DNA from: Devosia sp. Root635
GTDB taxonomy: Bacteria > Pseudomonadota > Alphaproteobacteria > Rhizobiales > Devosiaceae
NCBI RefSeq assembly: GCF_001427605.1
Contig: NZ_LMGZ01000006.1
Coordinates: 1 to 64,000 of the forward strand
DNA: 64,000 bases
Reading direction: 5' to 3'
Of this stretch, positions 52,060-61,428 are shown in pieces; positions within the stretch are counted from its first letter, which is position 1; each line of letters opens with the position of its first letter. The notes under the pieces are model-generated. The model saw only the letters and a list, made by a program, of their open reading frames with translations, had not been told where the DNA came from and ran no database searches. A program made the translations under genes and the position numbers.

Positions 52060-53568
52060 ATGAGTGATATTGCTTCCTTCCGCCAAGCCGTCGAAACCTT
52101 CATCTCCGCCCGTGGCTGGACGCCGACCCGGTTCGGCCGCACCGTCGCCGGCGATCCGCTCTTCGTCTTCGACTTGCGCGAGGGCCGCGAACCGCGCTCC
52201 GATACCCGCGCCCGCATTCTCAAGGCCATGGCCGATTTCGGTGATGGCGAAACCCAGGCGCCCCTGCGCGTCGGTGTTGCCGGTCTCGGCAATGTCGGCG
52301 CCACCCTGGTCCGCATCCTGCAAAAGGACGCCGCCGACCTCACGCGAAAACTGGGCCGCCAACTGGTGGTGACGGCCGTTGCCGCGCGCTCGCGTTCCCG
52401 CGACCGCGGCATTGATATTTCCGGGCTCGACTGGTTCGACGATCCGGTGGCCCTTGCCAAGTCCGACGGCATCGATCTGTTCGTCGAACTCATCGGCGGC
52501 GAAGACGGCCCGGCCCTTGCTGCCGTGAAAGCCGCCCTCGAAATCGGCCGCCCCGTCGTCACCGCCAACAAGGCGCTGCTCGCCAAGCACGGCGTCACGC
52601 TCGCCCGTCTCGCCGAGGAATCCGGTGCCCAGCTCGGCTTCGAGGCCGCCGTGGCCGGCGGCATCCCCGTCATCAAGACCCTGCGCGAGGGCCTGGGCTC
52701 GGCCCGCATCGCCAAGGTCTTCGGCATCATGAACGGCACCTGCAACTACATCCTCACCCGCATGGGCAACGAGGACATTTCCTTTGCCGACTGCCTCAAG
52801 GATGCACAGGCCCTCGGCTATGCCGAAGCCGACCCCACCTTCGACGTCGAAGGCTTCGACACCGCCCATAAGCTCTCCATCCTTGCCACGCTCTGCTTCG
52901 GCTACGAGATCGCGCCCGACGAGATCCGCGTCGAAGGCATTTCCCGCATCACCCAGCACGATATCAAGGTCGCCGCCGAGCTCGGCTACAAGATCAAGCT
53001 GCTGGGCATTGCCCAGCGCACCGATCAGGGCATCGAGCAGCGCGTACACCCGACCTTCGTGCCCAGGGCTTCGGCGATTGCCGGCGTCGATGGCGTGATG
53101 AATGCCGTGGCGCTCGAAACCGACCACGTGCATGAACTACTGCTGGCCGGCCCCGGCGCTGGCGGTCCGCCCACGGCCTCCTCGGTGCTGTCGGATATCC
53201 TCGATATCGCCCGCGGCACCCGCGTTCCCCCGCTCGGCGTGCCCAGCGACGAATTGCTGCCTTACAAGCAGGCGCCGCTGCGCGCTCACGATGGCGGCTA
53301 CTATATCCGCCTCAACGCCAAGGATGTGCCCGGCGCTCTGGCGGCCATCGCTACCCGCATGGGCGAGCGCAGCATTTCCATCGATTCCGTCATCCAGCGG
53401 TCCGATTTGGGCGCCAAAGCCGTGGCGCCGGATGGCTCGCCCACCCGGACCGTGGTGATGATCACCCAGCAGACTTTGGAATCGTCCGTGCGTGAATCGC
53501 TTGCGCAGATCGCCGCCGACGGGTTTATCGTCGGTGAACCGCAATTGATCCGGATCGAAACGCTCTGA
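52060..53568 (+). CDS. hom: Homoserine dehydrogenase with HTH-like N-terminal extension and ACT domain
   Basis: Reduces aspartate semialdehyde to homoserine for threonine and methionine. The dehydrogenase part (about residues 68-410) has PLRVGVAGLGNVGATLV, TANKALLAKHG, NGTCNYILTRM and DPTFDVEGFDTAHKLSI with the catalytic Lys. A C-terminal ACT domain (about 425-500) starts YYIRLNAKDVPGALAAIATR and probably senses threonine. Unusually, residues 1-66 form a separate small domain (FISARGWTPTRFGRTVAG, DPLFVFDLREGREPRSDT) like short helix-turn-helix proteins of alphaproteobacteria. An in-frame ATG at 52228 (residue 57) would give ordinary Hom; the coding character upstream argues for the longer form. 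Confidence 0.88.
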   Translation: MSDIASFRQAVETFISARGWTPTRFGRTVAGDPLFVFDLREGREPRSDTRARILKAMADFGDGETQAPLRVGVAGLGNVGATLVRILQKDAADLTRKLGRQLVVTAVAARSRSRDRGIDISGLDWFDDPVALAKSDGIDLFVELIGGEDGPALAAVKAALEIGRPVVTANKALLAKHGVTLARLAEESGAQLGFEAAVAGGIPVIKTLREGLGSARIAKVFGIMNGTCNYILTRMGNEDISFADCLKDAQALGYAEADPTFDVEGFDTAHKLSILATLCFGYEIAPDEIRVEGISRITQHDIKVAAELGYKIKLLGIAQRTDQGIEQRVHPTFVPRASAIAGVDGVMNAVALETDHVHELLLAGPGAGGPPTASSVLSDILDIARGTRVPPLGVPSDELLPYKQAPLRAHDGGYYIRLNAKDVPGALAAIATRMGERSISIDSVIQRSDLGAKAVAPDGSPTRTVVMITQQTLESSVRESLAQIAADGFIVGEPQLIRIETL

Positions 53569-53604
53569 TACCCCTCCGGGGCAAGCCGGGCTCCGGGAGG
53601 AAAT

Positions 53605-54591
53605 ATGAGATTATCGAAGGCCGAGGGCGAGAAAACCCCCGCCAACCTGCATCGCAGCCTGGCGCTGGAACTGGTGCGCGTTACCGAGCGCGCCGCCATC
53701 GCCGCTGCCGAATGGCGCGGCAAGGGCAATGAACAGGCGGCCGACGAAGCCGCAGTCCTCGCCATGAAGGCCGAACTCGACCGCGTCGCCATTTCCGGCC
53801 GCATCGTCATCGGCGAGGGCGAAGAAAACGAGTGCGATAACCTCTATATCGGCCAAGCCGTCGGGGCCGGGCAGGGGCCCGAGGTCGATATCGCCGTCGA
53901 TCCGCTCGAGGGCGTCACTCTCTGCGCCAAGAACCAGCCGGATTCCATCGTCGTTCTGGCCATGGCCGAGCGCGGTGGCCTGCTCAACGTTGCCCGCAAC
54001 GTCTATATGCACAAGATCGCCATCGGCGCCGAATACGCCCCCGGCACCGTGCATATCGACTGGACCGCCACCGAAAACGTCAAGGCATTGGCCAAGGCCA
54101 AGGGCGTGCCGCTGAGCGAAATCACCGCTATCGTGCTCGATCGCCCCCGCCACGCCGCCCTCATCGAGGAGTTGCGCACCACCGGCGTTGCCGTCAAGCT
54201 GATCAGCGACGGCGACATTGCCGGCGTCATGCACGCCGTCAACACCGAGGATACCGGCATCGACATCTATCTCGGCTCCGGCGGCGCCCCCGAAGGCGTC
54301 CTCGCGGCAGCGGCCCTGCGCTGCATCGGCGGCCAGATGCAGGGCAAGCTCATCCTCGATACCCCGCCCAAGCGCGAACGCGCCATCGCCATGGGCATCA
54401 CCGATCCCAATCGCATCTACGACGTGTCAGAACTGGCCGCCGGCGACGTGCTCGTCGCCGCCACCGGCGTCACCGACGGCACCTTGCTCGAAGGCATCCG
54501 CCTCCGCCGCCGCTCCGTCGAAACCAGCACCATCGTCATGCGCAGCTGGAGCCAGACCGTCCGCTGGATCAAGGCGCAGCACGCGCGGTAG
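53605..54591 (+). CDS. glpX: Class II fructose-1,6-bisphosphatase
   Basis: Gluconeogenic phosphatase of 328 residues. The family signatures are present: GRIVIGEGEENE, the metal site AVDPLEGVTLCAKNQPDSI, LISDGDIAGVMH, IYLGSGGAPEGVLAAAAL and the late VLVAATGVTDGTLLEG. GGGAGG precedes the ATG. The gene follows hom in the order found in many Rhizobiales and is followed by a family A palindrome. Confidence 0.95.
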   Translation: MRLSKAEGEKTPANLHRSLALELVRVTERAAIAAAEWRGKGNEQAADEAAVLAMKAELDRVAISGRIVIGEGEENECDNLYIGQAVGAGQGPEVDIAVDPLEGVTLCAKNQPDSIVVLAMAERGGLLNVARNVYMHKIAIGAEYAPGTVHIDWTATENVKALAKAKGVPLSEITAIVLDRPRHAALIEELRTTGVAVKLISDGDIAGVMHAVNTEDTGIDIYLGSGGAPEGVLAAAALRCIGGQMQGKLILDTPPKRERAIAMGITDPNRIYDVSELAAGDVLVAATGVTDGTLLEGIRLRRRSVETSTIVMRSWSQTVRWIKAQHAR

Positions 54592-54593
54592 TG

Positions 54594-54745
54594 TCACGCC
54601 CTCGTGGTTCGAGGGTCGCGACGCTCCCGCCTCACCATGAGGGCTACTGGTAGCGCTGAGTTCAAAGTAGCCCTCATGGTGAGGTGCGCTTCTTCAGCGC
54701 CTCGAACCACCCTCATCCTGAGCCTGTCGAAGGAGGGCGTGGCAC
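54594..54745. repeat. Dispersed palindrome, family A, copy 4, with an inserted repeat
   Basis: TCACGCCCTCGTGGTTCGAGG and the inner CCTCACCATGAGGGCTACTGG stem match the other copies. Just inside the right arm a 24-base stretch, CCTCATCCTGAGCCTGTCGA followed by AGGA, interrupts it. That stretch is a separate well-known proteobacterial palindrome type, so this looks like one repeat nested in another. Confidence 0.75.
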
Positions 54746-54785
54746 GGCCCTTCCCACCACTGCGTAAATCGCCTACCTCTCCCCC

Positions 54786-56576
54786 ATGCTCGATGCGCCG
54801 CGCCCTTTCCTTGACGTCACCCGCTCGGTCACCGGCCGCGCCTGGATTGACCGGCTCGACGCGACGACCACCCGCACCGCCACCGCCATGTCCCAGCGCT
54901 CGGGCATTTCCGAAATCCTCTCTCGTATCATCGCCGCCCGCGGCGTGAGCATCGATGAAGCCGCCACCTGGCTCGAGCCCACCATTCGCGGCCTCATGCC
55001 CGATCCCTCGACTTTGATCGCCATGGATGGCTTGGCCGAGCGCCTCGCCAAAGCCATCACCGACAACGAAGCCATCGCCCTCTTCGGTGACTACGATGTT
55101 GACGGCGCCTGTTCCTGCGCCCTCATGGTCCGCTATCTCAGGCACTTCGGCATCGAGCCGCAGGTCCATATTCCCGACCGCATCTTCGAGGGCTACGGCC
55201 CCAATATCGCGGCCATGGACAAGCTGATCGATTCCGGGGCCAGCCTCATCATCACGCTCGATTGCGGCACCACCAGCGATGCTCCCATCGCCCATGCGCG
55301 CAGCCGGGGCGCCGACGTGCTGGTCATCGACCACCACCTGTCCGACCACGAACTCCCCGATGCCACCGCATTGGTCAATCCGAACCGGCCCGACGACATT
55401 TCCGGCCTCGGCTACCTCTGCGCTGCCGGCGTCACCTTCATGGTGCTGGTCGCCGTCAACCGCGCTTTGCGTAACCGCGGCGATACCGGTCTGCCCGATC
55501 TGCTGAAACTGCTCGACCTGGTCGCCCTCGCCACCATCTGTGATGTCGTCCCGCTCACCGGCCTCAACCGCGCCTTCGTCGTCCGCGGCCTCGAAGTCGC
55601 CCGCCGTGGCGACAACAAGGGCATCGCGGCTTTGGCGCTCGCCGCCCGGCTCAGCGGCCCGCTCAATCCCTACCATCTCGGCTTTCTCATCGGCCCGCGC
55701 ATCAATGCCGGCGGCCGCATCGGCAATGCCGCCATGGGCACCGAACTGCTGACCGTGGACGATGAACACCACGCCCTCGCCATTGCCGCCCGGCTCGACG
55801 AGCTCAATTCGGAACGCCAGCGCATCGAGGTCGAGGCGGTGGAAGAAGCCGCCGCCGTCGCCGAAATGGAAATCGGCAGCGGTGAGGGACCGCCGGTCCT
55901 CGTTCTCGCCTCGGCCAATTGGCATCCCGGCGTGGCCGGCCTCATCGCCGCCCGCCTGCGCGAGCGATTCGAGCGGCCCACCTTCGCCATCGCCCTTGGC
56001 CCCGATGGCACCGGCACCGGCTCGGGCCGCTCCATGCCCGGCGTCGATCTCGGTCGCGCCGTTATCGAAGCCGTGGAGCTTGGCCTCGTCGCCAAGGGTG
56101 GCGGCCACGCTATGGCGGCCGGCGTCACGATTCTGCCGGGCCAGCTCGGCCCGTTCCGCTCCTTCCTCGCCGGGGCCCTCTCGGTCGATGTCGCCGCCGC
56201 CCGTGCTGCCACGGCTCTCTCCATCGACGCGGCTCTGACAGCGCGCGGCGCCAGCCTCGATCTGGTGCATGATCTGGAGCGGGCAGGGCCCTATGGATCA
56301 GGCAATCCCGGCCCGGTCTTCGCCTTTCCCGCCCATCGCGCCCGCTTTGCCCAGGTCGTCGGCAAGGGCGGCCATGTGAGCTTCACCCTCACCTCCGAGG
56401 ACGGCGCCCGCCTTAAGGCCATCGCCTTCCGCGCTGCCAGCACCGCCATTGGCGATGCCCTGCTGCGCGATGGCGATTCGGCGTTCCACTTCGCCGGCGC
56501 ACTCTCCATCGATCACTACCAGGGCCGCGAGCAGGTGCAGCTCCGCCTTACCGATCTGGCCCGCCCCAAGGGCTGA
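54786..56576 (+). CDS. recJ: Single-stranded-DNA exonuclease RecJ
   Basis: 5'-3' single-strand exonuclease for recombination and mismatch repair, 596 residues. The DHH phosphoesterase domain has LFGDYDVDGACSCALMV, TLDCGTTS and VIDHHLSDHELPDATALVNP. GPRINAGGRIGNAAMG and the DHHA1 motif KGGGHAMAAGVTIL follow, with the OB domain at the end. The length matches RecJ of related bacteria. No clear ribosome binding site is visible before the ATG. Confidence 0.95.
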   Translation: MLDAPRPFLDVTRSVTGRAWIDRLDATTTRTATAMSQRSGISEILSRIIAARGVSIDEAATWLEPTIRGLMPDPSTLIAMDGLAERLAKAITDNEAIALFGDYDVDGACSCALMVRYLRHFGIEPQVHIPDRIFEGYGPNIAAMDKLIDSGASLIITLDCGTTSDAPIAHARSRGADVLVIDHHLSDHELPDATALVNPNRPDDISGLGYLCAAGVTFMVLVAVNRALRNRGDTGLPDLLKLLDLVALATICDVVPLTGLNRAFVVRGLEVARRGDNKGIAALALAARLSGPLNPYHLGFLIGPRINAGGRIGNAAMGTELLTVDDEHHALAIAARLDELNSERQRIEVEAVEEAAAVAEMEIGSGEGPPVLVLASANWHPGVAGLIAARLRERFERPTFAIALGPDGTGTGSGRSMPGVDLGRAVIEAVELGLVAKGGGHAMAAGVTILPGQLGPFRSFLAGALSVDVAAARAATALSIDAALTARGASLDLVHDLERAGPYGSGNPGPVFAFPAHRARFAQVVGKGGHVSFTLTSEDGARLKAIAFRAASTAIGDALLRDGDSAFHFAGALSIDHYQGREQVQLRLTDLARPKG

Positions 56577-56755
56577 CGAACCAGCTCGTGCCACCGAAAA
56601 CTGCTGCTTGCATATCCTCTTATGGCGGATAAACTGGCTTCAGGCGTGGTCCGGAAGCACCGTTTTTGAGCTCAGGGACATGCCGCCAACGCTTGAATTG
56701 AGGCGGCGGAGCAAGCGTCGCCGCCAGGTTTAATAAATTTGGACGAAGCGGCCCA

Positions 56756-57991
56756 ATGACGAAGTCCGTAGTAGAGAATACCAGTACCGGCGCAACGCCG
56801 TGGACCAGTTTTGCCTCCTGGGTAGTCGAACGTATCGGCGTCGCCCTGATTGGCAGGCCACAGCATGGCGCCCTCACAGTCATCTTCCCCAACGGTCGCA
56901 CGCGCACCGTCGGCAATCCGTCGACCGGTGAACATGCCGTGCTGCGGCTCAACAATTTCCGCGTCCTGAGCGAGGCCATGCAGCGCGGTACGGTCGGCTT
57001 CGCCTCGGCCTATATGGCCGGCGATATCGAGGCCGACGACCTCACCGCCCTGTTCCGCTTCTTTCTGCAGAATCGCGACATGTTCGAGCACGCCAATCCC
57101 GGCTTCTTCCGCCGCGCCGCGACCGACCTGCATTACCACCTGTCGCGCCGCAACACGCTGGAAGGCTCCAAGAAGAACATCGCCGAGCACTACGATCTCG
57201 GCAACGACTTCTACGGCCAGTGGCTCGATCCCTCCATGACCTATTCCTCGGCGGTCTTCACCTCGGGCGACCAGAGTCTCGAGGAAGCCCAGCTCGCCAA
57301 ATATCGCCGCGTCGCCGACATGGCCGGCGTCACCGAAGGCTCGTCGGTCCTCGAGATCGGCTGCGGCTGGGGCGGCTTCGCCGAAACCGTCGCCCGCGAC
57401 TACAAGGCCCATCTGCGCGGCATCACCCTCTCGGCCGAGCAGCTCAAATTCGGCCTCGAACGCCTGGCCCGCCAGGGTCTCGATAAATTTGCCACCCTGG
57501 TTTTCGAGGATTATCGCCACACCGAAGGCCAGTTCGACCATATCGGCTCCATCGAGATGATCGAGGCGGTGGGCGAAGACAATTGGCCCAGTTATTTCCA
57601 GACCGTGCATGATCGCCTCAAGCCCGGCGGCACTGCCGCCATCCAGGCCATCACCATCCGCGAAGAGGATTTCGATGGCTATCGCAGCGGGCCCGATTTC
57701 ATCCAGCGCTACATCTTCCCCGGCGGCATGCTGCTGACCAAGACGGTGATGAAGGATTTTGGCGACAAGTATAATCTGGTGCTGGAAAACGTCGAGACCT
57801 TCCGCCTCAGCTACGCCAAGACGCTCAAGCTCTGGCGCGAGCGCTTCCTCGAACGCTGGCCCATGATCGCCCCGCTCGGCTACGACGAAGAGTTCAAGCG
57901 CAAGTGGGTCTATTACCTCTCCTATTGCGAAGCCGGCTTCACCGAAGGCTCCATCGACGTCGGCATCTACCAATACCGCAAGCCGGCTTGA
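56756..57991 (+). CDS. cfa: Cyclopropane-fatty-acyl-phospholipid synthase
   Basis: SAM-dependent enzyme that methylenates unsaturated phospholipid acyl chains at the membrane. The 411-residue protein has an N-terminal lipid-binding domain, then ISEHYDLGNDFY-like IAEHYDLGNDFYGQWLDPSM, YSSAVF, the SAM site VLEIGCGWGGFAETVA, SIEMIEAVGEDNWPSYF and QRYIFPGGMLL. All bicarbonate/active-site signatures of Cfa are kept. It is a single gene; the 179 bases upstream hold a plausible promoter around 56608-56640 and little else. Confidence 0.94.
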   Translation: MTKSVVENTSTGATPWTSFASWVVERIGVALIGRPQHGALTVIFPNGRTRTVGNPSTGEHAVLRLNNFRVLSEAMQRGTVGFASAYMAGDIEADDLTALFRFFLQNRDMFEHANPGFFRRAATDLHYHLSRRNTLEGSKKNIAEHYDLGNDFYGQWLDPSMTYSSAVFTSGDQSLEEAQLAKYRRVADMAGVTEGSSVLEIGCGWGGFAETVARDYKAHLRGITLSAEQLKFGLERLARQGLDKFATLVFEDYRHTEGQFDHIGSIEMIEAVGEDNWPSYFQTVHDRLKPGGTAAIQAITIREEDFDGYRSGPDFIQRYIFPGGMLLTKTVMKDFGDKYNLVLENVETFRLSYAKTLKLWRERFLERWPMIAPLGYDEEFKRKWVYYLSYCEAGFTEGSIDVGIYQYRKPA

Positions 57992-58040
57992 CCGTCGCCC
58001 TGCAGCCCTGGCGTTAGGGAGTGTTGACCTGGAGCGCAGT

Positions 58041-58225
58041 CTTACCCTCTCCCCTCGTGGGAGAGGGTGAAAATCCGCGTCCAGCGGATTTTCGGGTGAG
58101 GGGCCGCGCTCACCTATGCTTCAATGAAGGCGGGAAAACTCGGCGCCCCTCATCCGCCCGGAGCCTGCCTTCGGGCGCGAAGCGACCCGGAGGGGCACCT
58201 TCTCCCACGAAGGGAGAAGGGAAAG
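58041..58225. repeat. Family F palindromes (CCCTCTCCC type), two units
   Basis: TTACCCTCTCCCCTCGTGGG with GAGAGGGTG, and AAAATCCGCG with CGGATTTTCGG, form two stems at 58041-58100. A second unit with CCGGAGGGGCACCTTCTCCC and GGGAGAAGG lies at 58144-58225. A related copy is at 62260-62318. These fill most of the gap 57992-58374, which otherwise holds only the iron box and promoter of the next gene. Confidence 0.6.
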
Positions 58226-58305
58226 CCCAGACATCCAAAATAAACATCCCCTTGGTGAGCCAGTCGTCTCACAAAGGGGCAGCACTCGCTCTCCCGTGCT
58301 AAACA

Positions 58306-58320
58306 TGACTTGACCATTCA
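58306..58320 (+). promoter_or_regulatory. Iron-responsive operator (RirA box), site 2
   Basis: TGACTTGACCATTCA is a second perfect TGA-N9-TCA, 55 bases before the binding-protein ATG. It overlaps TTGACC (58310-58315), a likely -35 box, so a bound repressor would block the polymerase. Confidence 0.65.
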
Positions 58321-58374
58321 ACTTACCTCCCTTACGAACCGGCCAAGTTTCATCCACCAGCGCATGAGCCGAAA

Positions 58375-59325
58375 ATGCCGTCCAGGACCCTGCTTTCCCT
58401 CGCCGTCGCCGCCTTCGCCCTGAACCCCCTCATGGCCCATGCCGCGCCCTGGACCTACACCGACAGCACCGGCAACACGGTCACCCTCGATGAAGTCCCC
58501 ACCCGCATCATCGCCAGCCAGGACGCTGCGGCCGGCCTCATCCCCCTCGGCATCCGCCCCGTCGCTATCTATGCCGATAGCCCGATCGCCGATGCCAAGG
58601 CCCTTCAGGGTCTCGATCTGACAGGCATCGAAATCATCGGCCAGGCCTGGGGCGAGGTGGATATCGAAAAGGCCGCCGCGCTCGATCCGCAGGTGGTCAT
58701 TGCCGAATACTGGCCGCTCGACACCGCCTGGAGCGGCGGCGAGGCCGTGGTCAAGGCGCTGAGCCCGCTGGCCCCGATCACCGGCGTCACCCAGGGCGAT
58801 TCCATCGTCACCCTGATCGAGGATTATGAAGCCCTGGCCACCAGCCTCGGTGCCGACCTGAGCAAGCCCGAAATTGCCGCCGACAAGGCCGCCTTCGAAG
58901 CCTCCAGGGCCGCATTCCAGGCCGCCACCGCTGCCAAGCCGAACCTCACCGCGCTGGCCGTCTGGGCCGGCACCGACGCCCTCTATGTCGCCGCCACCGG
59001 CGGCGCCGCCGAACTCATGGATTTCCACGCCTGGGGTCTCAACCTCATCGACCCCGAGGTCGCCGACGACCGCGGCTATTGGGAAACCCTCTCCTGGGAA
59101 AACACCGACAAGTACCAGCCCGACCTGATCCTGGTCGACAATCGCCAGGCCTCGACCCTGGAAACCGCCTTGGCCCAGCCGACCTGGACCCTGATGAAGG
59201 CTGCCGAGGCCGGCGCCGTCACCGAGTGGCCCGCCTTCTGGCTGCGCAACTACGGCGCTTATGCCAGCGAGCTCGACAAGGTCACAGCCGCCATCAACGC
59301 CGCCGACGAGAACCTCAGCGAATAG
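58375..59325 (+). CDS. Fe-siderophore ABC importer binding protein
   Basis: A 316-residue periplasmic binding protein of the FecB/FhuD fold. A signal peptide ends LMAHAAPW, followed by YTDSTGNTVTLDEVPTRIIA, ALDPQVVIAEYWPLD and KYQPDLILVDNRQ. It is only distantly like the tandem pair at 49936-51913. It heads the four-gene importer operon; the permease gene starts two bases after its stop. An iron box upstream points to ferric-siderophore uptake rather than cobalamin or heme. Confidence 0.88.
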   Translation: MPSRTLLSLAVAAFALNPLMAHAAPWTYTDSTGNTVTLDEVPTRIIASQDAAAGLIPLGIRPVAIYADSPIADAKALQGLDLTGIEIIGQAWGEVDIEKAAALDPQVVIAEYWPLDTAWSGGEAVVKALSPLAPITGVTQGDSIVTLIEDYEALATSLGADLSKPEIAADKAAFEASRAAFQAATAAKPNLTALAVWAGTDALYVAATGGAAELMDFHAWGLNLIDPEVADDRGYWETLSWENTDKYQPDLILVDNRQASTLETALAQPTWTLMKAAEAGAVTEWPAFWLRNYGAYASELDKVTAAINAADENLSE

Positions 59326-59327
59326 GC

Positions 59328-60359
59328 ATGGCCGAGGCACCAGCCACCATCGTCACGACCAGGGGGGCCGCGCTCGCGCTCGGCCTCCTTTGCCTTGCCG
59401 TGGCCGTGCTGCTGGTCGCCTTCCTCTCCATCACCGTGGGCGCGCGCCCGATCACCCTCGAAGCCGTCTGGACGGCGCTGACCGCCTTCGATCCGGACTC
59501 GACCGATCACCGCATCATCTGGGAGCTGCGCCTGCCGCGCACCGTCATCGGCCTTGCCGTGGGCGCGGCGCTTGGCCTCTCCGGCGCGGTGTTGCAAGGC
59601 GCCACGCGTAATCCGCTGGCCGATCCATCCATCCTGGGCATCAATGCCGGCGCCGCGGTTTTTGTGGTTCTGGGCATCGCCGTCTTCGGCATCACCCAGC
59701 TCAGTGCCTATGTCTGGCTGGCCTTTATCGGCGCCGGCATCGCCATGCTCGTCGTCTACGCAGTGGCCTCGTTGGGTCGGGAAGGGGCCACCCCCGTCAA
59801 GCTGGCACTGGCCGGCGCCGCCATGACCGCCGCGATGCAGTCGGTCACCAACGCCATCCTGCTCACCAGCCCGCGCACCCTCGATGAAATCCGCTTCTGG
59901 CAGGTGGGGTCGCTGGTGGGCCGTGACATGGATATCTTCGTCCAGGTTGCCCCGTTTTTGGCCGTCGGCATCCTCCTGGCGCTAGCCTCCGGCCGCCTGC
60001 TCGACGGGCTCTCCATGGGCGAGGACGTGGCCCGCTCGCTGGGCCAGAATGTCGGCCGCTCGCGCGCCCTGGCCGGACTCGCCGCGGTGATCCTGGCTGG
60101 CGCGGCCACCGCCGCGGCCGGTCCCATCACCTTTGTCGGCCTCACGGTGCCGCATGTGGCGCGCGCCGTCACCGGCCCCAACTACCGCTGGATTTTGCCC
60201 TATTCCATGCTGCTGGCGCCCATCCTGCTGCTGGGTGCCGACGTCATCGGCCGCGTCATTGCCCCGCCCGGCGAGGTGCAGGTCGGTATTGTCACCGCCT
60301 TTGTCGGCGCGCCCTTCTTCATCGCGCTGGTCCGCCGTCGCAAGCTGGCGAGCCTGTGA
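59328..60359 (+). CDS. Fe-siderophore ABC importer permease 1 (FecCD family)
   Basis: A 343-residue inner-membrane permease with nine or ten helices. FecCD hallmarks are LPRTVIGLAVGAALGLSGAV, QGATRNPLADPSILGINAGA and GPITFVGLTVPHVARAVTGP, the last including the ATPase-docking segment. It forms a heterodimer with the next gene, whose ATG overlaps its TGA (TGATG at 60357-60361). Confidence 0.92.
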   Translation: MAEAPATIVTTRGAALALGLLCLAVAVLLVAFLSITVGARPITLEAVWTALTAFDPDSTDHRIIWELRLPRTVIGLAVGAALGLSGAVLQGATRNPLADPSILGINAGAAVFVVLGIAVFGITQLSAYVWLAFIGAGIAMLVVYAVASLGREGATPVKLALAGAAMTAAMQSVTNAILLTSPRTLDEIRFWQVGSLVGRDMDIFVQVAPFLAVGILLALASGRLLDGLSMGEDVARSLGQNVGRSRALAGLAAVILAGAATAAAGPITFVGLTVPHVARAVTGPNYRWILPYSMLLAPILLLGADVIGRVIAPPGEVQVGIVTAFVGAPFFIALVRRRKLASL

Positions 60360-61411
60360 TGACCACTCTCGACGCCGCAGGCACCGTCCGCCATATCCGC
60401 CACCGCCTCGCCACCCGCCGGCGTCTGGTGACGCTGGGCCTGCTCGTCCTGCTGGTCCTGGCCTTTGCCCTGGCGCTCTATCTTGGCGACTACCCGGTGC
60501 CGCCATCCGAAGTGCTGCGCTCGCTGCTCTCGCCCTTGACCGGCCTGGTCGACAAGGGCGTCGATTTCATCGTCCTCAATGTCCGCCTGCCGCGCGCCAC
60601 GCTGGCCGTGCTGACCGGGATTTCCTTCGCGCTCAGCGGAATCATTTTCCAGACGTTGCTGCGTAACCCCTTGGCCAGTCCCGATATTATCGGGATTTCG
60701 CATGGCGCCAGCGCCTCGGCTGTGTTCTGCATCATCGCGCTGGGCCTGTCGGGCATTTCGGTCTCGCTGGGCGCGCTGCTCGGCGCCGTCCTGACGGCCC
60801 TGGTCATCTACGGCCTGTCCTGGCGCGGCGGCGTCACCGCCTATCGCGTCGTGCTGATCGGCATCGGCATGGCCGCCATGATGTCGGCGATCATATCCTA
60901 CCTGTTCACCCGCGCCCGCCTGTTCGAGGTGCAGCAGGCGCTGGGTTGGCTGATCGGCAGCCTCAACGCTTCGGGCAGCGACGATATCATCGGCATGGCC
61001 ATCGCCCTGGCCCTGCTGCTGCCGCTGACTGCTTTGCTGGCCCGCGCGCTCGATGCCATGCAATTGGGCGACGACACCGCCACCGCCCTCGGTGCCCGCG
61101 TCGAAGCCGTGCGGCTTGGCCTCATGCTGGTCGGCGTCGCCTATGCGGCCTTCGCCACCGCTGCCGTCGGCCCGGTGACCTTCGTGGCCTTCGTCGCCGG
61201 TCCCATCGCGCGTAACCTGCTGGCCGGCAGCGGCAAGGGCTTCGTGCAGGCGGCACTGGTCGGCGCATTGGTCATGCTGGGCTCGGATTTGGTCGCCCAG
61301 CACGCTCTCCCGGCAGTACAATTGCCCGTCGGCGTCGTCACCGGCGTCTTCGGTGCCGGGTTCCTCCTCTGGCTGCTGGTCGTGTCCAACCGGGCCGGGA
61401 AGGTGAACTGA
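60359..61411 (+). CDS. Fe-siderophore ABC importer permease 2 (FecCD family)
   Basis: A 350-residue permease, partner of the preceding one. It has LPRATLAVLTGISFALSGII, QTLLRNPLASPDIIGISHGA, GWLIGSLNASGSDDI and GPVTFVAFVAGPIARNLLAG. A GTG one codon upstream could also serve, but the ATG overlapping the previous stop codon is the more economical start. The N-terminal 25 residues are arginine-rich before the first helix. Confidence 0.92.
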   Translation: MTTLDAAGTVRHIRHRLATRRRLVTLGLLVLLVLAFALALYLGDYPVPPSEVLRSLLSPLTGLVDKGVDFIVLNVRLPRATLAVLTGISFALSGIIFQTLLRNPLASPDIIGISHGASASAVFCIIALGLSGISVSLGALLGAVLTALVIYGLSWRGGVTAYRVVLIGIGMAAMMSAIISYLFTRARLFEVQQALGWLIGSLNASGSDDIIGMAIALALLLPLTALLARALDAMQLGDDTATALGARVEAVRLGLMLVGVAYAAFATAAVGPVTFVAFVAGPIARNLLAGSGKGFVQAALVGALVMLGSDLVAQHALPAVQLPVGVVTGVFGAGFLLWLLVVSNRAGKVN

Positions 61412-61428
61412 TATGTCTGGAGACTGCC

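Noticed and set aside
54594..56270. A 558-codon minus-strand frame opposite recJ
   Set aside because: Glycine- and aspartate-rich shadow translation of recJ that also runs through a palindromic repeat.
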